The notes: generated by a model from the sequence alone, not told the origin. DNA of 64,000 bases from Galbibacter marinus (GCF_000300875.1 NZ_AMSG01000017.1:1-64000); one strand, 5' to 3'; positions 1-8,563 are shown, counted from the stretch's first letter. Translations and numbers: made by a program.

Positions 1-43
1 GGACTCTTCGTTCACGGCCGTCTACTCGATTAGTGGCTTTTAT

Positions 44-952
44 TCATTTTTTTAGTTTAATCAGCATATATTGGTAAATCTTATACTCTTTCCAAAGGAC
101 TTCACCAAAATTCAACCATCTATCAATAATTTGTTCATTGGAATTAAGCGCCTTTTGTGAAACATTATTTTCACTCAATTCATTCAAAAGAGACATTGAC
201 TCCTTTAGATTAATCATTTCCGTTGTAGGTTGACCATTTCTGAATTTTAAGAAGTCATAAATTGTTTGTCCGAGATTTTGTTCGTTATCAAGTCTAGTTG
301 GTTCGTGAAAGCAGATTTCTTTGCCAGATTCTAAATAGCTATATCTGTGTTTATGCGTTGTAACCTCTGTATGAGGTGGAATAACAATATGCTCTCGAAG
401 AATCGGAATATTTTGAAATCTGATACTCCCCGTTTGAGTTAAGATATTTTGTGTTTGTTCGAAAAAAGGGTCATGTCTATACCAATGCCAAGGTCTCCAA
501 GATAATAAGGAAGACATATGCACTGCTAACAAATATGCTGTTCTATTGAGGAATAATGGTGCTGTGTAAAAAGCCTTTCCTTTTCCTGCTTTATCCAATT
601 TATTTTTCAAATCAAAAAGTATATTGTGCTGGAAATCCTTGTGTTTAGGTTTCTTTGCTCTTAATTCAAAGTATAATGTTCTTGGAGAGCAGTTAGCCTT
701 TAAGGCTTTTCTATCTTTTATGAATTGTGCGGAGCTGTAATCAGGATATGCTAAAGACCTTTTGAATTGAATATATATTGGACTAATAGAATCAATTCCC
801 ACATCAGCTCCATAGATCCTTTCTTCACTCTTGGAAAGAGGAACCATCGCAAAAGGAGCTCTAGGAAAACGAGTAATAGTCAACATACTCTGAACCATAA
901 AACCTACAAGGTCTTCTGTGAAGTCTGGAATTATTTGGTTGGATTTACTCAT
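44..952 (-). CDS. Hypothetical protein, 302 aa
   Basis: I do not recognise this family. The protein is soluble: no signal peptide, and no membrane segment long enough to trust. It is rich in aromatic and basic residues in the middle (around a W-R-P-W-H-W cluster) and ends in a lysine tail. The ATG is followed directly by a well-formed ORF, and the upstream palindrome at 962-1099 leaves only a short leader. It stands alone on the minus strand, with the window edge on one side and the palindrome on the other, in a region of accessory genes. The AT-rich codon use matches its right neighbour. It is probably a real accessory gene, but nothing in it supports a function. Confidence 0.6.
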   Translation of the reverse strand: MSKSNQIIPDFTEDLVGFMVQSMLTITRFPRAPFAMVPLSKSEERIYGADVGIDSISPIYIQFKRSLAYPDYSSAQFIKDRKALKANCSPRTLYFELRAKKPKHKDFQHNILFDLKNKLDKAGKGKAFYTAPLFLNRTAYLLAVHMSSLLSWRPWHWYRHDPFFEQTQNILTQTGSIRFQNIPILREHIVIPPHTEVTTHKHRYSYLESGKEICFHEPTRLDNEQNLGQTIYDFLKFRNGQPTTEMINLKESMSLLNELSENNVSQKALNSNEQIIDRWLNFGEVLWKEYKIYQYMLIKLKK

Positions 953-961
953 TTTGTTTTA

Positions 962-1099
962 ATTGCCACTAACGTATTTGTATAAGAATAGTGCAGTTTT
1001 GAGTCAGAGGATTTTCCGTAGGAAAATCAGAGTGACCAAATACGCGCTAACTTTTGGTTTTGTACTAAACTACGCATTATTTTTTACGGTGTTGGCAAT
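962..1099. repeat. Imperfect long palindrome between two accessory genes
   Basis: The outer arms are a perfect 7-bp inverted repeat (attgcca at 962-968, tggcaat at 1093-1099). The centre is a perfect 8-bp hairpin with a 3-nt loop (gattttcc-gta-ggaaaatc, 1010-1028). Between them the two arms resemble each other imperfectly, so the whole ~138 bp can fold back. It sits exactly between two genes of the same orientation. From general knowledge, sequences of this style (TTGCCA-TAACG start, central TTTTCCGTAGGAAAA-like hairpin, TTGGCA end) recur between accessory genes in many Bacteroidetes genomes. I cannot confirm a second copy in this window beyond a possible broken one near 1675. Confidence 0.55.
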
Positions 1100-1104
1100 A
1101 GTTT

Positions 1105-1644
1105 TTAATTCAGATTATAAATTTCTTTAGCATATCTATTTAATGCTGATTTAATTTCGTCTTTAAATTTCGTGTTATTAGCAAGAAACAATATTGAATT
1201 TGATGAAACCATATTTAAAAACAGAAAATCATTTTTAATATTTACAATGTTATAATGTTCAGTAACATTATCTTTTGTGATTAAAATACTATTGTTGTCT
1301 ATAATTAATTCATATTCTGCGCGTTTAACAATTCCGTTTGTTGTAATTAGTAGTTCATTGTTGTTTCTAAAAGTGAAAAGGATGTTATCATTCGGCTCAT
1401 TAGTAATTATCCAGCTGCATCCTGTTAAGTAAGATTTACTAATTTTCTTTTCTATTGATTTTTTAGTTTTATTAAAAGTTGTGTTCACTAATGCTGAAGT
1501 ATTTTCAGTTGATTTATTGAAATTCCGTGTGAAATTGTTGATTTTTTCTTGAGATTTTTGCTTTCCAACTGCTATGTTCCAAATAGCAAAAATTATAGCT
1601 CCGAGTATGATTACGAGTATGATTAATATTATTATGTATTCCAT
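1105..1644 (-). CDS. Hypothetical protein with one N-terminal membrane anchor, 179 aa
   Basis: The family is not recognised. Residues about 3-24 form one strongly hydrophobic helix (isoleucine/valine-rich), followed by a basic, asparagine- and lysine-rich linker to about residue 70. A C-terminal domain of about 100 residues alternates short beta-type strands (for example I-L-F-T-F-R and E-L-I-I-D). This suggests a single-pass anchored protein with a small beta-rich domain, probably facing the cytoplasm because the residues after the helix are positively charged. It lies between the 962-1099 palindrome and the damaged IS/SIR2 region and is very AT-rich. No function can be offered. Confidence 0.55.
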   Translation of the reverse strand: MEYIIILIILVIILGAIIFAIWNIAVGKQKSQEKINNFTRNFNKSTENTSALVNTTFNKTKKSIEKKISKSYLTGCSWIITNEPNDNILFTFRNNNELLITTNGIVKRAEYELIIDNNSILITKDNVTEHYNIVNIKNDFLFLNMVSSNSILFLANNTKFKDEIKSALNRYAKEIYNLN

Positions 1645-1811
1645 TTTATTTAGATTCTGGTTAGTTTTCTCAAATTATCGCCAACGGCAGTCTGTCTCAA
1701 AACTACCGATTATATTTTAAAAATAGTTGGATTTGGTGTATAAAACAAATTAATTTGATATTGGTTTGTTCTATGGTTAAGGAAGCTTAGAAAGCTTGAT
1801 TTCAAGTTTAA
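1645..1811. other. Non-coding stretch left of the IS remnant
   Basis: No gene is seen on either strand. Near 1678-1690 there is a gccaacgg motif resembling the end of the palindrome type at 962-1099, followed by ctgtctcaaaa, which may be an IS terminal remnant. Neither identification is firm. The N-terminal half of the SIR2 gene found at 2180 is not present here. Confidence 0.35.
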
Positions 1812-2195
1812 CAAGGTAAAAAAGTAACTTTTAGAAAACAGAAACTAGAAAAAGGAACGCTAAAAGGTAATTACTTTACCAAGCGTAGAGATTGTAAGGG
1901 CTGCCCAATAAAACAGCAATGTATTGGCAAGAGTCATGAAAATCGGATCAATATTACCGCTTACCGGAAAGAATATGAACGTAATATAGCTCGGGTAAAC
2001 AGTCCACAGGGACGTTATATGAAAGCCAAGCGACAAAGCACCGTAGAGCCCGTTTTTGGAACACTTACCCAGTTTATGGGTCTTAGAAAAATCAATACCA
2101 TAGGCATCAAACAGGCGAATAAGTGTATGCAGCTCGCTGCCATAGCTTACAATTTGAAGAAGTATCTGAAATTCATTGAAAACCAAACTCTTTAA
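1812..2195 (+). pseudogene. IS1182-like transposase, C-terminal remnant
   Basis: This frame is missing from the ORF track because it has no usable start. After a TAA at 1809-1811 the plus strand stays open to a TAA at 2193-2195. It encodes a cysteine pair block (RRDCKGCPIKQQC), then RYMKAKRQSTVEPVFG, FMGLRKI and AAIAYNLKKYL. That is the characteristic C-terminal third of DDE transposases of the IS1182 group, including the conserved E in the STVEPVFG block. The N-terminal two thirds and both terminal inverted repeats are absent. The next coding sequence (SIR2 domain) starts immediately at the transposase stop, so the insertion or a later deletion replaced its 5' part. The minus-strand ORF 1860-2186 in the track is a shadow of this gene. 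Confidence 0.85.
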
Positions 2196-3418
2196 TTCTT
2201 ACTGATGAAGATTATAATAATTATGAGGGTAGAAATGCTTATTTAGCTGCTAAATTGCTTACAATTTTCATCGAAAATCCAATTATTTTTATTGGATATA
2301 GTTTAGATGATAAGAATATTCAATCAATTCTTAAATCCATTATTAAGTGTTTAACTAAAGAGAAAATTGAAAAATTAAAAGATAGGTTAATATTTTGTCA
2401 ATGGACTCCAAATTCCATTGAAACAGAAATGTCTGATAGTACTTTACTAATATCGGATACAATAATACCTATCAAATTAATAACTACGAATGATTTTATT
2501 GATGTTTATACCGTTTTGGCTAATAATAAGAGAAAACTTCCCATTAAAATTTTAAGGCAGATGAAAGGTATGGTATATGATTTTGTGAAATCAAATAATT
2601 CAAAGTCTAAAATTTATGTAACAGACAATCTTGAAAATATTGAAAACATTCATAATGCAGAGTTTGTTTATGGTGTAGGACTAAAAGATAGGTTTGCAGA
2701 AGTCGGCATAAAAGGAATTGAACTTAAGGATGTTCTTTTAGATTCGATTAAATCTAGGGAATGGGATGCTATAAAAATATCAGAATTATGTTTACCTTTT
2801 TTAAATGGAAAATATATTCCTTATTTTAAGCATTTGAGAGCTGCTGGCTATTTAAATGATAATAATAATATTGATGAAGATAACGAAACAACTGAGTTTT
2901 CTCCAGAATTTATAAAAAAAGTGAATGATGTCAAAACAGAAAGTTTCTACCCATCTGCTAGCTATGTTAGAAAAAAAGAAGAAATTAATAAGAGTTATAA
3001 ATCTTTACATGACTTGATATCAACAAATAATCAAATACATATTTTAATGTACACTCCGTTTAGCAAAGCAAGTCGCCCGGGAGAATACGTGGCATTTTTC
3101 ACCATACAAATACCTACCATGGAAGGTCCTGGAATTGTATTTCTAGGTTGTGACGCCTATAGCGAGTTTGGTTTTCATACTGGTGTTGAAGAAGATGAAT
3201 CCCCTGCAAATATTTTAAAGCATATTTACTTGTTAACTGAGGATGAAAAATTTGTTATCCACAGAGATAAAGGATTTACTTTAGTTCTAGATCGCTATGA
3301 GGAATTATCAGAAAGAATAGAAGGCATCATTAAACCTGTTAATGGTCGATTATTGTTTAATAAAAAGTTTCACGACAAAATTACGAAGCCCATGCGAGAG
3401 GGATTTCTGAAACACTGA
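2180..3418 (+). pseudogene. SIR2-domain protein, 5'-truncated
   Basis: The frame is open from a TGA at 2177-2179 and has no ATG before the TTG the track uses at 2255. The codons upstream of that TTG still read as SIR2-family sequence (ILTDEDYNNYEGRNAYLAAK), continuing into IFIGYSLDDKNI. The last motif is typical of the 3' half of SIR2/SIR2_2 NAD-binding domains. The N-terminal part with the glycine-rich NAD loop and the catalytic asparagine/histidine region is gone, replaced by the IS remnant. About 330 further residues form a C-terminal domain I do not recognise. Full-length relatives commonly act as NAD-depleting antiphage effectors. This copy should be inactive as an NADase unless something unusual restores it. 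Confidence 0.75.
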
Positions 3419-3463
3419 AACTATGAGATTCATCAGAAGGAAATAACACTTCAAACAATTAGG

Positions 3464-4909
3464 TTATATCCCTTTAAAAATAGACTGCACTTCCCGGTGG
3501 GTTTTCTGAAAATGCATGGCCAAGTCTGCATCAGAAACCTGATGTTCCTGTTTAGGCTTATCTTTTAAAATGGGCTGTAACTGAAAACATACCTTTTTAT
3601 CCTTTCCATCAGCAAAGGCGATAAATTCCCCTTGTTTTAGTTTAAAGAATATTTCGGCTCTACGTTTAGAAACCTCGCGTTCCCCTTTGGTAATACGGCT
3701 TTCAAAACTCATACCACTACTTTTGCTAATACTTCTAGTGGGCGTTTTAATCATTTCAAAAAAACGTTCATAATATTTAGCGGTATCTGGATCATTCACC
3801 TTTCCAAAAAACTGATACGACAAATTGCTTAAAATAGCCTTGCTCGCCTTATCCCCATATAGCAGATCGTTCTGCACTTTATCCTGCATCACATAGACGG
3901 TACAAATATCATAACTGCGGAGTGTTGCCGGAACACGGTGCATATTGGGCAATTTTAAAGTTGGAGCCTCTTCCATAAGTAAAAACGAGGAGGCTTTACC
4001 CCGTAGGCTCATTTGCTTGATGATAGTATGCATCACCATGGCAATGACAGGCGAATAGGTCGAATCATATTTAGGGTTGTTCACCAAGGCAATTACCGCA
4101 GGGTTTTCGGGGTTATTGATATCCAAAGACACTTCATCTTTAGACAATACGTAAAACAATTTTTTGGAACTGATTTTTTTAAAAGCATTCGCCAAGGTAC
4201 TTTTGACTCCAGCAGTTTGTTTTTCAGATTCAATCCCGTTAATAAAAGCACTCGCCATACTTCGGGAGGTCAGATCGGACTTTAAAAATGCCACTAATTT
4301 TTTGGTATTCAAGGTCTGAAACAAGGCAATAATATGGGGCAGGGTACAGAAATCAGGGTAGGCCGTTTTCATTTTCCATATCATACCACTGAGTAGGCCT
4401 TCCACAGCATCAGAGAAAAATTTATTACTACCGCTATTTTCCGATAGGTTCTGTTCCAATAAGTTTTCCATGAGGACTCGCGACAACTCATTAACACTTT
4501 CCTCGTTGGGCAAATACTGTGGCGCGATAGGATTTAGCCGAAAATGAATCTCATCAAAGGCGATGGTATAAAAAGGCATTTCAACAGCTTTGAACAATGG
4601 AAAGGCCATTTCAGTGAGTTCGAAATCCTTATAATCATGGATGACCCCACAAAAACCATTTTGACTAAAATGTTGCAAAAAATTATAGACCACGCTTTCA
4701 GTTTTACCACTACCTGCCGAACCAATGATAGATGCGCCCCTTCTTATATTATCAATTTTAAAGTTGCCGTTTTTTAGTTTGAAGCGCACCTTGTATTTCT
4801 TATGAATTTGTTCCTTTTTTTCACCATAAAAAAGTCCATACAAAACAGCCCCCACAAATAATATTGGAGAAACAATATACAGGATGATATGTTCAAGCTG
4901 CCAATTCAT
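3464..4909 (-). CDS. Type IV coupling protein (VirD4/TraG/TraD-like ATPase)
   Basis: This is the ATPase that links a relaxase-DNA complex to a conjugation channel. Residues about 7-27 form one membrane helix. A Walker A loop (GSAGSGKTES) lies near residues 62-71, and a hydrophobic strand ending in two acidic residues (FLLMEEAP) near 310 is the Walker B. The 481-aa length and single N-terminal helix fit the short coupling proteins of Bacteroidetes mobilizable elements rather than full TraG. Its start overlaps the relaxase stop by 4 bp (4906-4909), so the two are translationally coupled. It is the last gene of a three-gene mobilization operon. No mating-pair (Tra) genes are in the window, so the element would need a helper conjugation system. 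Confidence 0.85.
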   Translation of the reverse strand: MNWQLEHIILYIVSPILFVGAVLYGLFYGEKKEQIHKKYKVRFKLKNGNFKIDNIRRGASIIGSAGSGKTESVVYNFLQHFSQNGFCGVIHDYKDFELTEMAFPLFKAVEMPFYTIAFDEIHFRLNPIAPQYLPNEESVNELSRVLMENLLEQNLSENSGSNKFFSDAVEGLLSGMIWKMKTAYPDFCTLPHIIALFQTLNTKKLVAFLKSDLTSRSMASAFINGIESEKQTAGVKSTLANAFKKISSKKLFYVLSKDEVSLDINNPENPAVIALVNNPKYDSTYSPVIAMVMHTIIKQMSLRGKASSFLLMEEAPTLKLPNMHRVPATLRSYDICTVYVMQDKVQNDLLYGDKASKAILSNLSYQFFGKVNDPDTAKYYERFFEMIKTPTRSISKSSGMSFESRITKGEREVSKRRAEIFFKLKQGEFIAFADGKDKKVCFQLQPILKDKPKQEHQVSDADLAMHFQKTHREVQSIFKGI

Positions 4910-5940
4910 ATGCCAATAGATCCAGATTCAATAGCCTTACCAATGCCTTTTTTCAGGGTGTTAATGGCTTTCATAGTGAGTTGGAGTTTATTGGTAGGGA
5001 TACTGAGTAATGATGTATTCACGCCTGTTTTTTGCAGCAGTTTAAAAGCCATTGCCCTTTCGTTTGTAGGTAGTTTGGTAATCATGGAAAAATACTGCTT
5101 GGGGTCTTTTAAAAAGGTTTTACGGGCGGTGTAAGATTCCACATAATTGCGTTTGTAATTGAATAGGGTATCAAAGGTTTTTTCGGCATTCTTATAAAAA
5201 GCATCCCGATCGAATCCGCGCTTTACAGTTTTGCCATTCATTTCTACTTCAGAAGCTTTGTATTTGCTTCCCGGAGACAAGCTATAACGATTTGATGCAT
5301 CTTTGCGACTGACAATAATATGAATATGGCTTTGAGGTCCGGGCTTAGGCATATCTCTAACAATACGTTTACCATGCAATTGATATGGTGCTTCACGTTC
5401 CAGACGCTCAATGGCTTTTTGCAGCTTTTTGATATCGCCTGCCGTTTCTCCACGCTGAATGCTTCGCATCTGTAGTTTTAACTCTAAGATTTTAGTGGCA
5501 TAAGATTGGTTTTCTTGAATTTCTTTATCCGAACCTTTAAAGGTGCGTTGGCGTTCCACTTTGGCGAAATATTTAATATCATCGATATTGACTGGTTTCC
5601 CATCGATGTCCCGGTTAAAAGCTTTAGCGTACTCTTTCATGGCTTCCCTTGTGTATTGTTTTAAAGCTTCAGGAGAATCCTGAATAGCTTTCAGCTCACG
5701 CTGACTTGGATTCAGGGTAATGGAATAAAATTTGGGCTCTGTTTTTTTTAGTTTAGCCGTATTGTTATCAATTTCTTTGATGACCTGTTCAGCGGAGATT
5801 TCATTATGATGTTGATCAAAAAAATGCTCTAGTTCAGGCATGGGTTTCCCTTCATTCTCCTTTTCGAGATAGTCTATAAAAGCGGCAGCACTTTGACCAA
5901 AGTTTCCACTAAGACTTTGTGCGGTGATGGTGATGTACAT
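4906..5940 (-). CDS. Relaxase / mobilization nuclease, MobB or DUF5712 type
   Basis: It should nick the transfer origin and pilot the strand. It begins MYITITAQ, usual for this Bacteroidetes family. It has a histidine-rich strand, HIHIIVSRK, near residues 203-211 that matches the metal-binding HxH motif of relaxases. An upstream coiled, charged segment (about residues 130-180) and a basic C-terminus complete it. The catalytic tyrosine cannot be assigned with certainty. It overlaps the upstream BtgA-like gene by 32 bp (5909-5940) and the coupling protein by 4 bp. Gene order and overlaps show one operon. I assign it to DUF5712/MobB-like proteins from memory of the family. Confidence 0.8.
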   Translation of the reverse strand: MYITITAQSLSGNFGQSAAAFIDYLEKENEGKPMPELEHFFDQHHNEISAEQVIKEIDNNTAKLKKTEPKFYSITLNPSQRELKAIQDSPEALKQYTREAMKEYAKAFNRDIDGKPVNIDDIKYFAKVERQRTFKGSDKEIQENQSYATKILELKLQMRSIQRGETAGDIKKLQKAIERLEREAPYQLHGKRIVRDMPKPGPQSHIHIIVSRKDASNRYSLSPGSKYKASEVEMNGKTVKRGFDRDAFYKNAEKTFDTLFNYKRNYVESYTARKTFLKDPKQYFSMITKLPTNERAMAFKLLQKTGVNTSLLSIPTNKLQLTMKAINTLKKGIGKAIESGSIGI

Positions 5941-6487
5941 GATTCAATGATTTTTTTATGTTTTCCAATTCATCTTTATCCATATTTAGTTTATGATACC
6001 CTTTCCCAAAAGTTCCTTTCACATGATGCAATCGACTTAGTAGGATATCTATATTATTTTTATACCTGCTCAATTGCTGTTGCATCTCTTCAAATCGGTT
6101 TCGGTAATGTTCCAATTCGGTATCCCTGGTAATGGTTTCAGGAGTACCAAAATCAAAAGCATCTTCAGTCATTTCTATTTCCTCTTGTTCTTCTGATTGT
6201 GTTATTTCCTGAAAGAGCGTATCCAGCATCGCTTTGGTGGGGAGGGTCTGTTGTTTTTCTATGTTCCGAATGATAGCAATCAGGGCATTAATTCGTTTTT
6301 TAGTGTCATCCGCTTTTATTCCAAGATTATCATTAGGGTCAAGATTGTTCCATTTGAAGAAGTTCAACATAGCTTCTAGTGTTTCAGAATGTGATTTGGA
6401 AATATCTTTGGAGAAGACACGAAACCGTTCGGCAATATCTTTTTTGACATTGATCCCTGAGAAGCCGTATGTTGAAAATTTCTTCAT
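5909..6487 (-). CDS. BfmA/BtgA-like mobilization accessory protein
   Basis: The N-terminal 50 residues (SGINVKKDIAERFRVFSK, then SHSETLEAML) look like the ribbon-helix-helix-type start of BfmA/BtgA mobilization proteins of Bacteroidetes elements. A predicted coiled coil runs from about residue 130 to 185 (EHYRNRFEEMQQQLSRYK), and the tail is histidine-rich. Such proteins bind the transfer origin and assist the relaxase. It is the first gene of the mobilization operon. The non-coding leader upstream (6488-6957) with its hairpins is the natural place for its binding site and for oriT. The 32-bp overlap with the relaxase start supports coupled expression. Confidence 0.75.
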   Translation of the reverse strand: MKKFSTYGFSGINVKKDIAERFRVFSKDISKSHSETLEAMLNFFKWNNLDPNDNLGIKADDTKKRINALIAIIRNIEKQQTLPTKAMLDTLFQEITQSEEQEEIEMTEDAFDFGTPETITRDTELEHYRNRFEEMQQQLSRYKNNIDILLSRLHHVKGTFGKGYHKLNMDKDELENIKKSLNHVHHHHRTKS

Positions 6488-6957
6488 TTTGCTGCAAAAA
6501 ATTGCCTGTTTATCATGGGTTTCAGAAGTTTTGCTGCAAACTCCTGAAAATCAGTATAATCATCATGGTTGTAATTGATTGAAAATCAATTAATTGAAAA
6601 CAACAAGCAAATCGAAACACCGCATCGCGTGTTACCCTCTTGCTCTTCCGCTCCCGTCCCTAAAAGGGACGAAACCAACAGACATCCACTACCAGTGGAT
6701 GCAATATTTTAAATCTGATTTTAAGGTCATCTTAGGAAGGTCAAATCAATTTTTGTAATGACCAAAGTATTACGCTATTAATTTGATTAAAGATACAAAA
6801 AACTTTGAAGGTAGAATGGAATTGTGGAATTGCAAATAAAATCCACATTAAAAGTTAAGCCATAAATAAATATTTCAAACGTCAAAAATAATCCTTGATT
6901 TTTTTTAGAAAGAACTATACGTCAAGATATCAACCCTAGGATTGCTGCATCATTTTA
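6488..6957. other. Mobilization operon leader; candidate oriT region
   Basis: No gene is seen in these 470 bp. Two perfect hairpins lie close together: cgtccc-taaaa-gggacg (6655-6671) and catccact-acc-agtggatg (6683-6701). They follow an imperfect dyad around 6616-6634 (aacac...gtgtt). This spot is less AT-rich than its surroundings. A cluster of short inverted repeats directly upstream of btgA/relaxase genes is where oriT is expected, but no nick site can be named. The rest (6720-6957) is AT-rich without recognisable signals. Confidence 0.5.
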
Positions 6958-7788
6958 TTAATTAATATCATTATTAGAAGGTTTATTATAATTATTCATG
7001 TCCTCTAATTTTTTCGAAATCGAACAGATTATTTTTCTTAAAAAATCTGAGGGTTTAAATTCTAAATCTTTCAACAAAGACAACACTTTATCAAATGCAA
7101 TAAAAGTGATAAAAGATTGTAAAATTATATTATCATAAGCTGCTATCCCAATTAAAAAGCTTTCCTGATATTCTAATACATTAATTACTATCACAGCAAG
7201 GAAATAAAGGAAGTATATTAAAAATCTAACATTCCTTTCGGATATAAAATAATCTGTGAGTTCGCGTATTTCATAAGGTCCATACCTTGAATCATTTACT
7301 ATAGTAGTAAAAAAATAAAATAAATTTCTAATCTGATAGTTAAAGAATACAGCAAAAAACACTGGTATGGTAACTACGCCATAGAGAATGGTTAAATCCG
7401 TCGCGAATTCTAAATAACCATTATTATTTAAATAATTGAGTAGGAATAATGGGGTCACGGCTGTAATTATGAAGTATAAACATATAAATAGGAAAACCAT
7501 AAGAAAGGGAAAAATAACAACCGCAAAAGCAGAAATAACCCCGAGTGGAAATAACACTACATTTGTGATCTTTTGAATCATTTTCTTTTTGAATTGTATT
7601 TGAATAATAATAGCAATTATACAAACTATAATATATCCAAAAATATATCCTCCATATGAATGGAAAAATTCTTTCTCGAAACTAACCAACAAAATTAGCT
7701 TATAACCTATAAAAAAAATTCCAACTAGTATTAATGTAGATCTAATCTCTTTAAAATAATTCATTATAAAGCGTATAATATAATTCAA
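6958..7788 (-). CDS. Hypothetical polytopic membrane protein, 276 aa
   Basis: The family is not recognised. About six to seven hydrophobic helices are visible (around residues 15-33, 45-62, 75-110, 115-150, 190-210 and 220-240). A charged, cytoplasm-like C-terminal tail of about 30 residues ends in asparagines. It lacks motifs of known transporters. It lies alone on the minus strand between the mobilization operon and the tRNA-Pro-like site, so it is probably cargo of the mobile element. It is extremely AT-rich compared with core genes in the window, consistent with transfer. Whether it is an immunity, surface or defence-accessory protein cannot be told. Confidence 0.6.
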   Translation of the reverse strand: MNYIIRFIMNYFKEIRSTLILVGIFFIGYKLILLVSFEKEFFHSYGGYIFGYIIVCIIAIIIQIQFKKKMIQKITNVVLFPLGVISAFAVVIFPFLMVFLFICLYFIITAVTPLFLLNYLNNNGYLEFATDLTILYGVVTIPVFFAVFFNYQIRNLFYFFTTIVNDSRYGPYEIRELTDYFISERNVRFLIYFLYFLAVIVINVLEYQESFLIGIAAYDNIILQSFITFIAFDKVLSLLKDLEFKPSDFLRKIICSISKKLEDMNNYNKPSNNDIN

Positions 7789-8377
7789 TGAATATAGAAA
7801 AATTATTACAAATATTTGGGTAATTATTTATGAATCGATTCTCTTAGAAAAATTGGTTAATAACAAGTTACTTTATACATTCTCGGATCTAAGAAATTAA
7901 ATCCCTGAATCTAGTTAAACTCAAAACTAAAACTTTATTTTTGCAACAACGAAAGTACTAAAAACTAATTGGGGTGCTTTAATAGGGGCGTAATTGTTGG
8001 ATATTATGTGTAATCCACTAAAGTACAGCGATTTACAAAAGTATTTCGAATCCAGTCATCCCGACAAAATGGGTGTCAAGCGACACCAATAAAATGCTAA
8101 CTATATGATTATCAGTAGCTTTAATTTTTATTGATTTCATATGGTTAGCTTTAAAATCAAAACAAAAGTTACCTATTCGGTTACCCAGGGCAAACGCATC
8201 ATAAATTTAAAACTTTTAGCAGGTAAGCATTACTCAAGGCTGCTTTGAACCTTTTCCCTTTAACCCCAACCTTTGCTGTCTTTTCATTTTTTAATAGGTT
8301 CAATGCTATTTTATTTAAGATTGAAAAGTTTTGAGCGGAGTTCCCAGTTCTTTTTCTAGAAGCATCCTCGGAAAATG
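7789..8377. other. Non-coding junction containing the att-like site
   Basis: No convincing gene is seen. The stretch holds the tRNA-Pro-like 3' end (8045-8066) and a hairpin just after it (ggtgtc-aagc-gacacc, about 8072-8087). A 35-codon plus-strand frame from about 8140 (MVSFKIKTK...) has no recognisable homology. The minus strand left of 8378 continues from the aconitase fragment only into stops. Confidence 0.4.
8045..8066 (+). other. Partial tRNA-Pro 3' end; candidate element attachment site
   Basis: The sequence reads ttcgaat (T loop), ccagt (3' side of the T stem), catcccg (3' acceptor strand), then aca. That is the order and spacing of the last part of a flavobacterial tRNA-Pro, whose 5' acceptor strand would be cgggatg. 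The expected 5' T-stem (actgg) and the rest of the tRNA are not upstream, where the sequence is unrelated (aaaagta). A bare tRNA 3' end of about 22 nt is the usual footprint of a tyrosine-recombinase element that integrated into a tRNA gene. The intact tRNA and integrase would then be beyond the left edge of the window. Confidence 0.6.
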
Positions 8378-8563
8378 CTACATCCAGGGTCCGGTCCCAG
8401 AAGCGTCCCAGTGGGTCAGGGTATCCAAGTGTTCTTCGGTGATGGCAAATCCATCCCGGTTTCTCAGTACATTTTCCAGAAGAATCCGAATGGAAAAAGG
8501 CAGCCTTGCGACATCGATTCCTCTTTCCTCTAATTTTCTTAGAGAGGCGATTTTATAGCTCAT
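8378..8563 (-). pseudogene. acnA: Aconitate hydratase (AcnA type), N-terminal fragment
   Basis: The 61 residues begin MSYKIASLRKLEERG and contain RLPFSIRILLENVLRN and FAITEEHLDTL. That is the conserved N-terminus of AcnA/IRP-type aconitases (about 900 aa). After residue 61 a TAG ends the frame. The next codons do not resume the RVLMQDFTG block that should follow about 20 residues later. So only the first ~6% of the gene remains, with start codon intact. It is a deletion remnant, not a functional enzyme. It stands head-to-head with the Rrf2 regulator in the GC-richer patch, suggesting an original acnA or TCA-type gene was cut by rearrangement. Confidence 0.75.

Noticed and set aside
962-1099. 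Integron attC site
   Set aside because: The palindrome lacks paired GTTRRRY/RYYYAAC cores, so it was kept only as an unclassified palindromic repeat.
1860-2186. Minus-strand 108-aa ORF in the track
   Set aside because: It is the antisense shadow of the IS1182-like transposase remnant on the plus strand, whose residues are clearly recognisable.
8140-8250. Short plus-strand ORF MVSFKIKTK near the att-like site, possibly an integrase start
   Set aside because: It is about 35 codons long with no motif of tyrosine recombinases; no support for any product.
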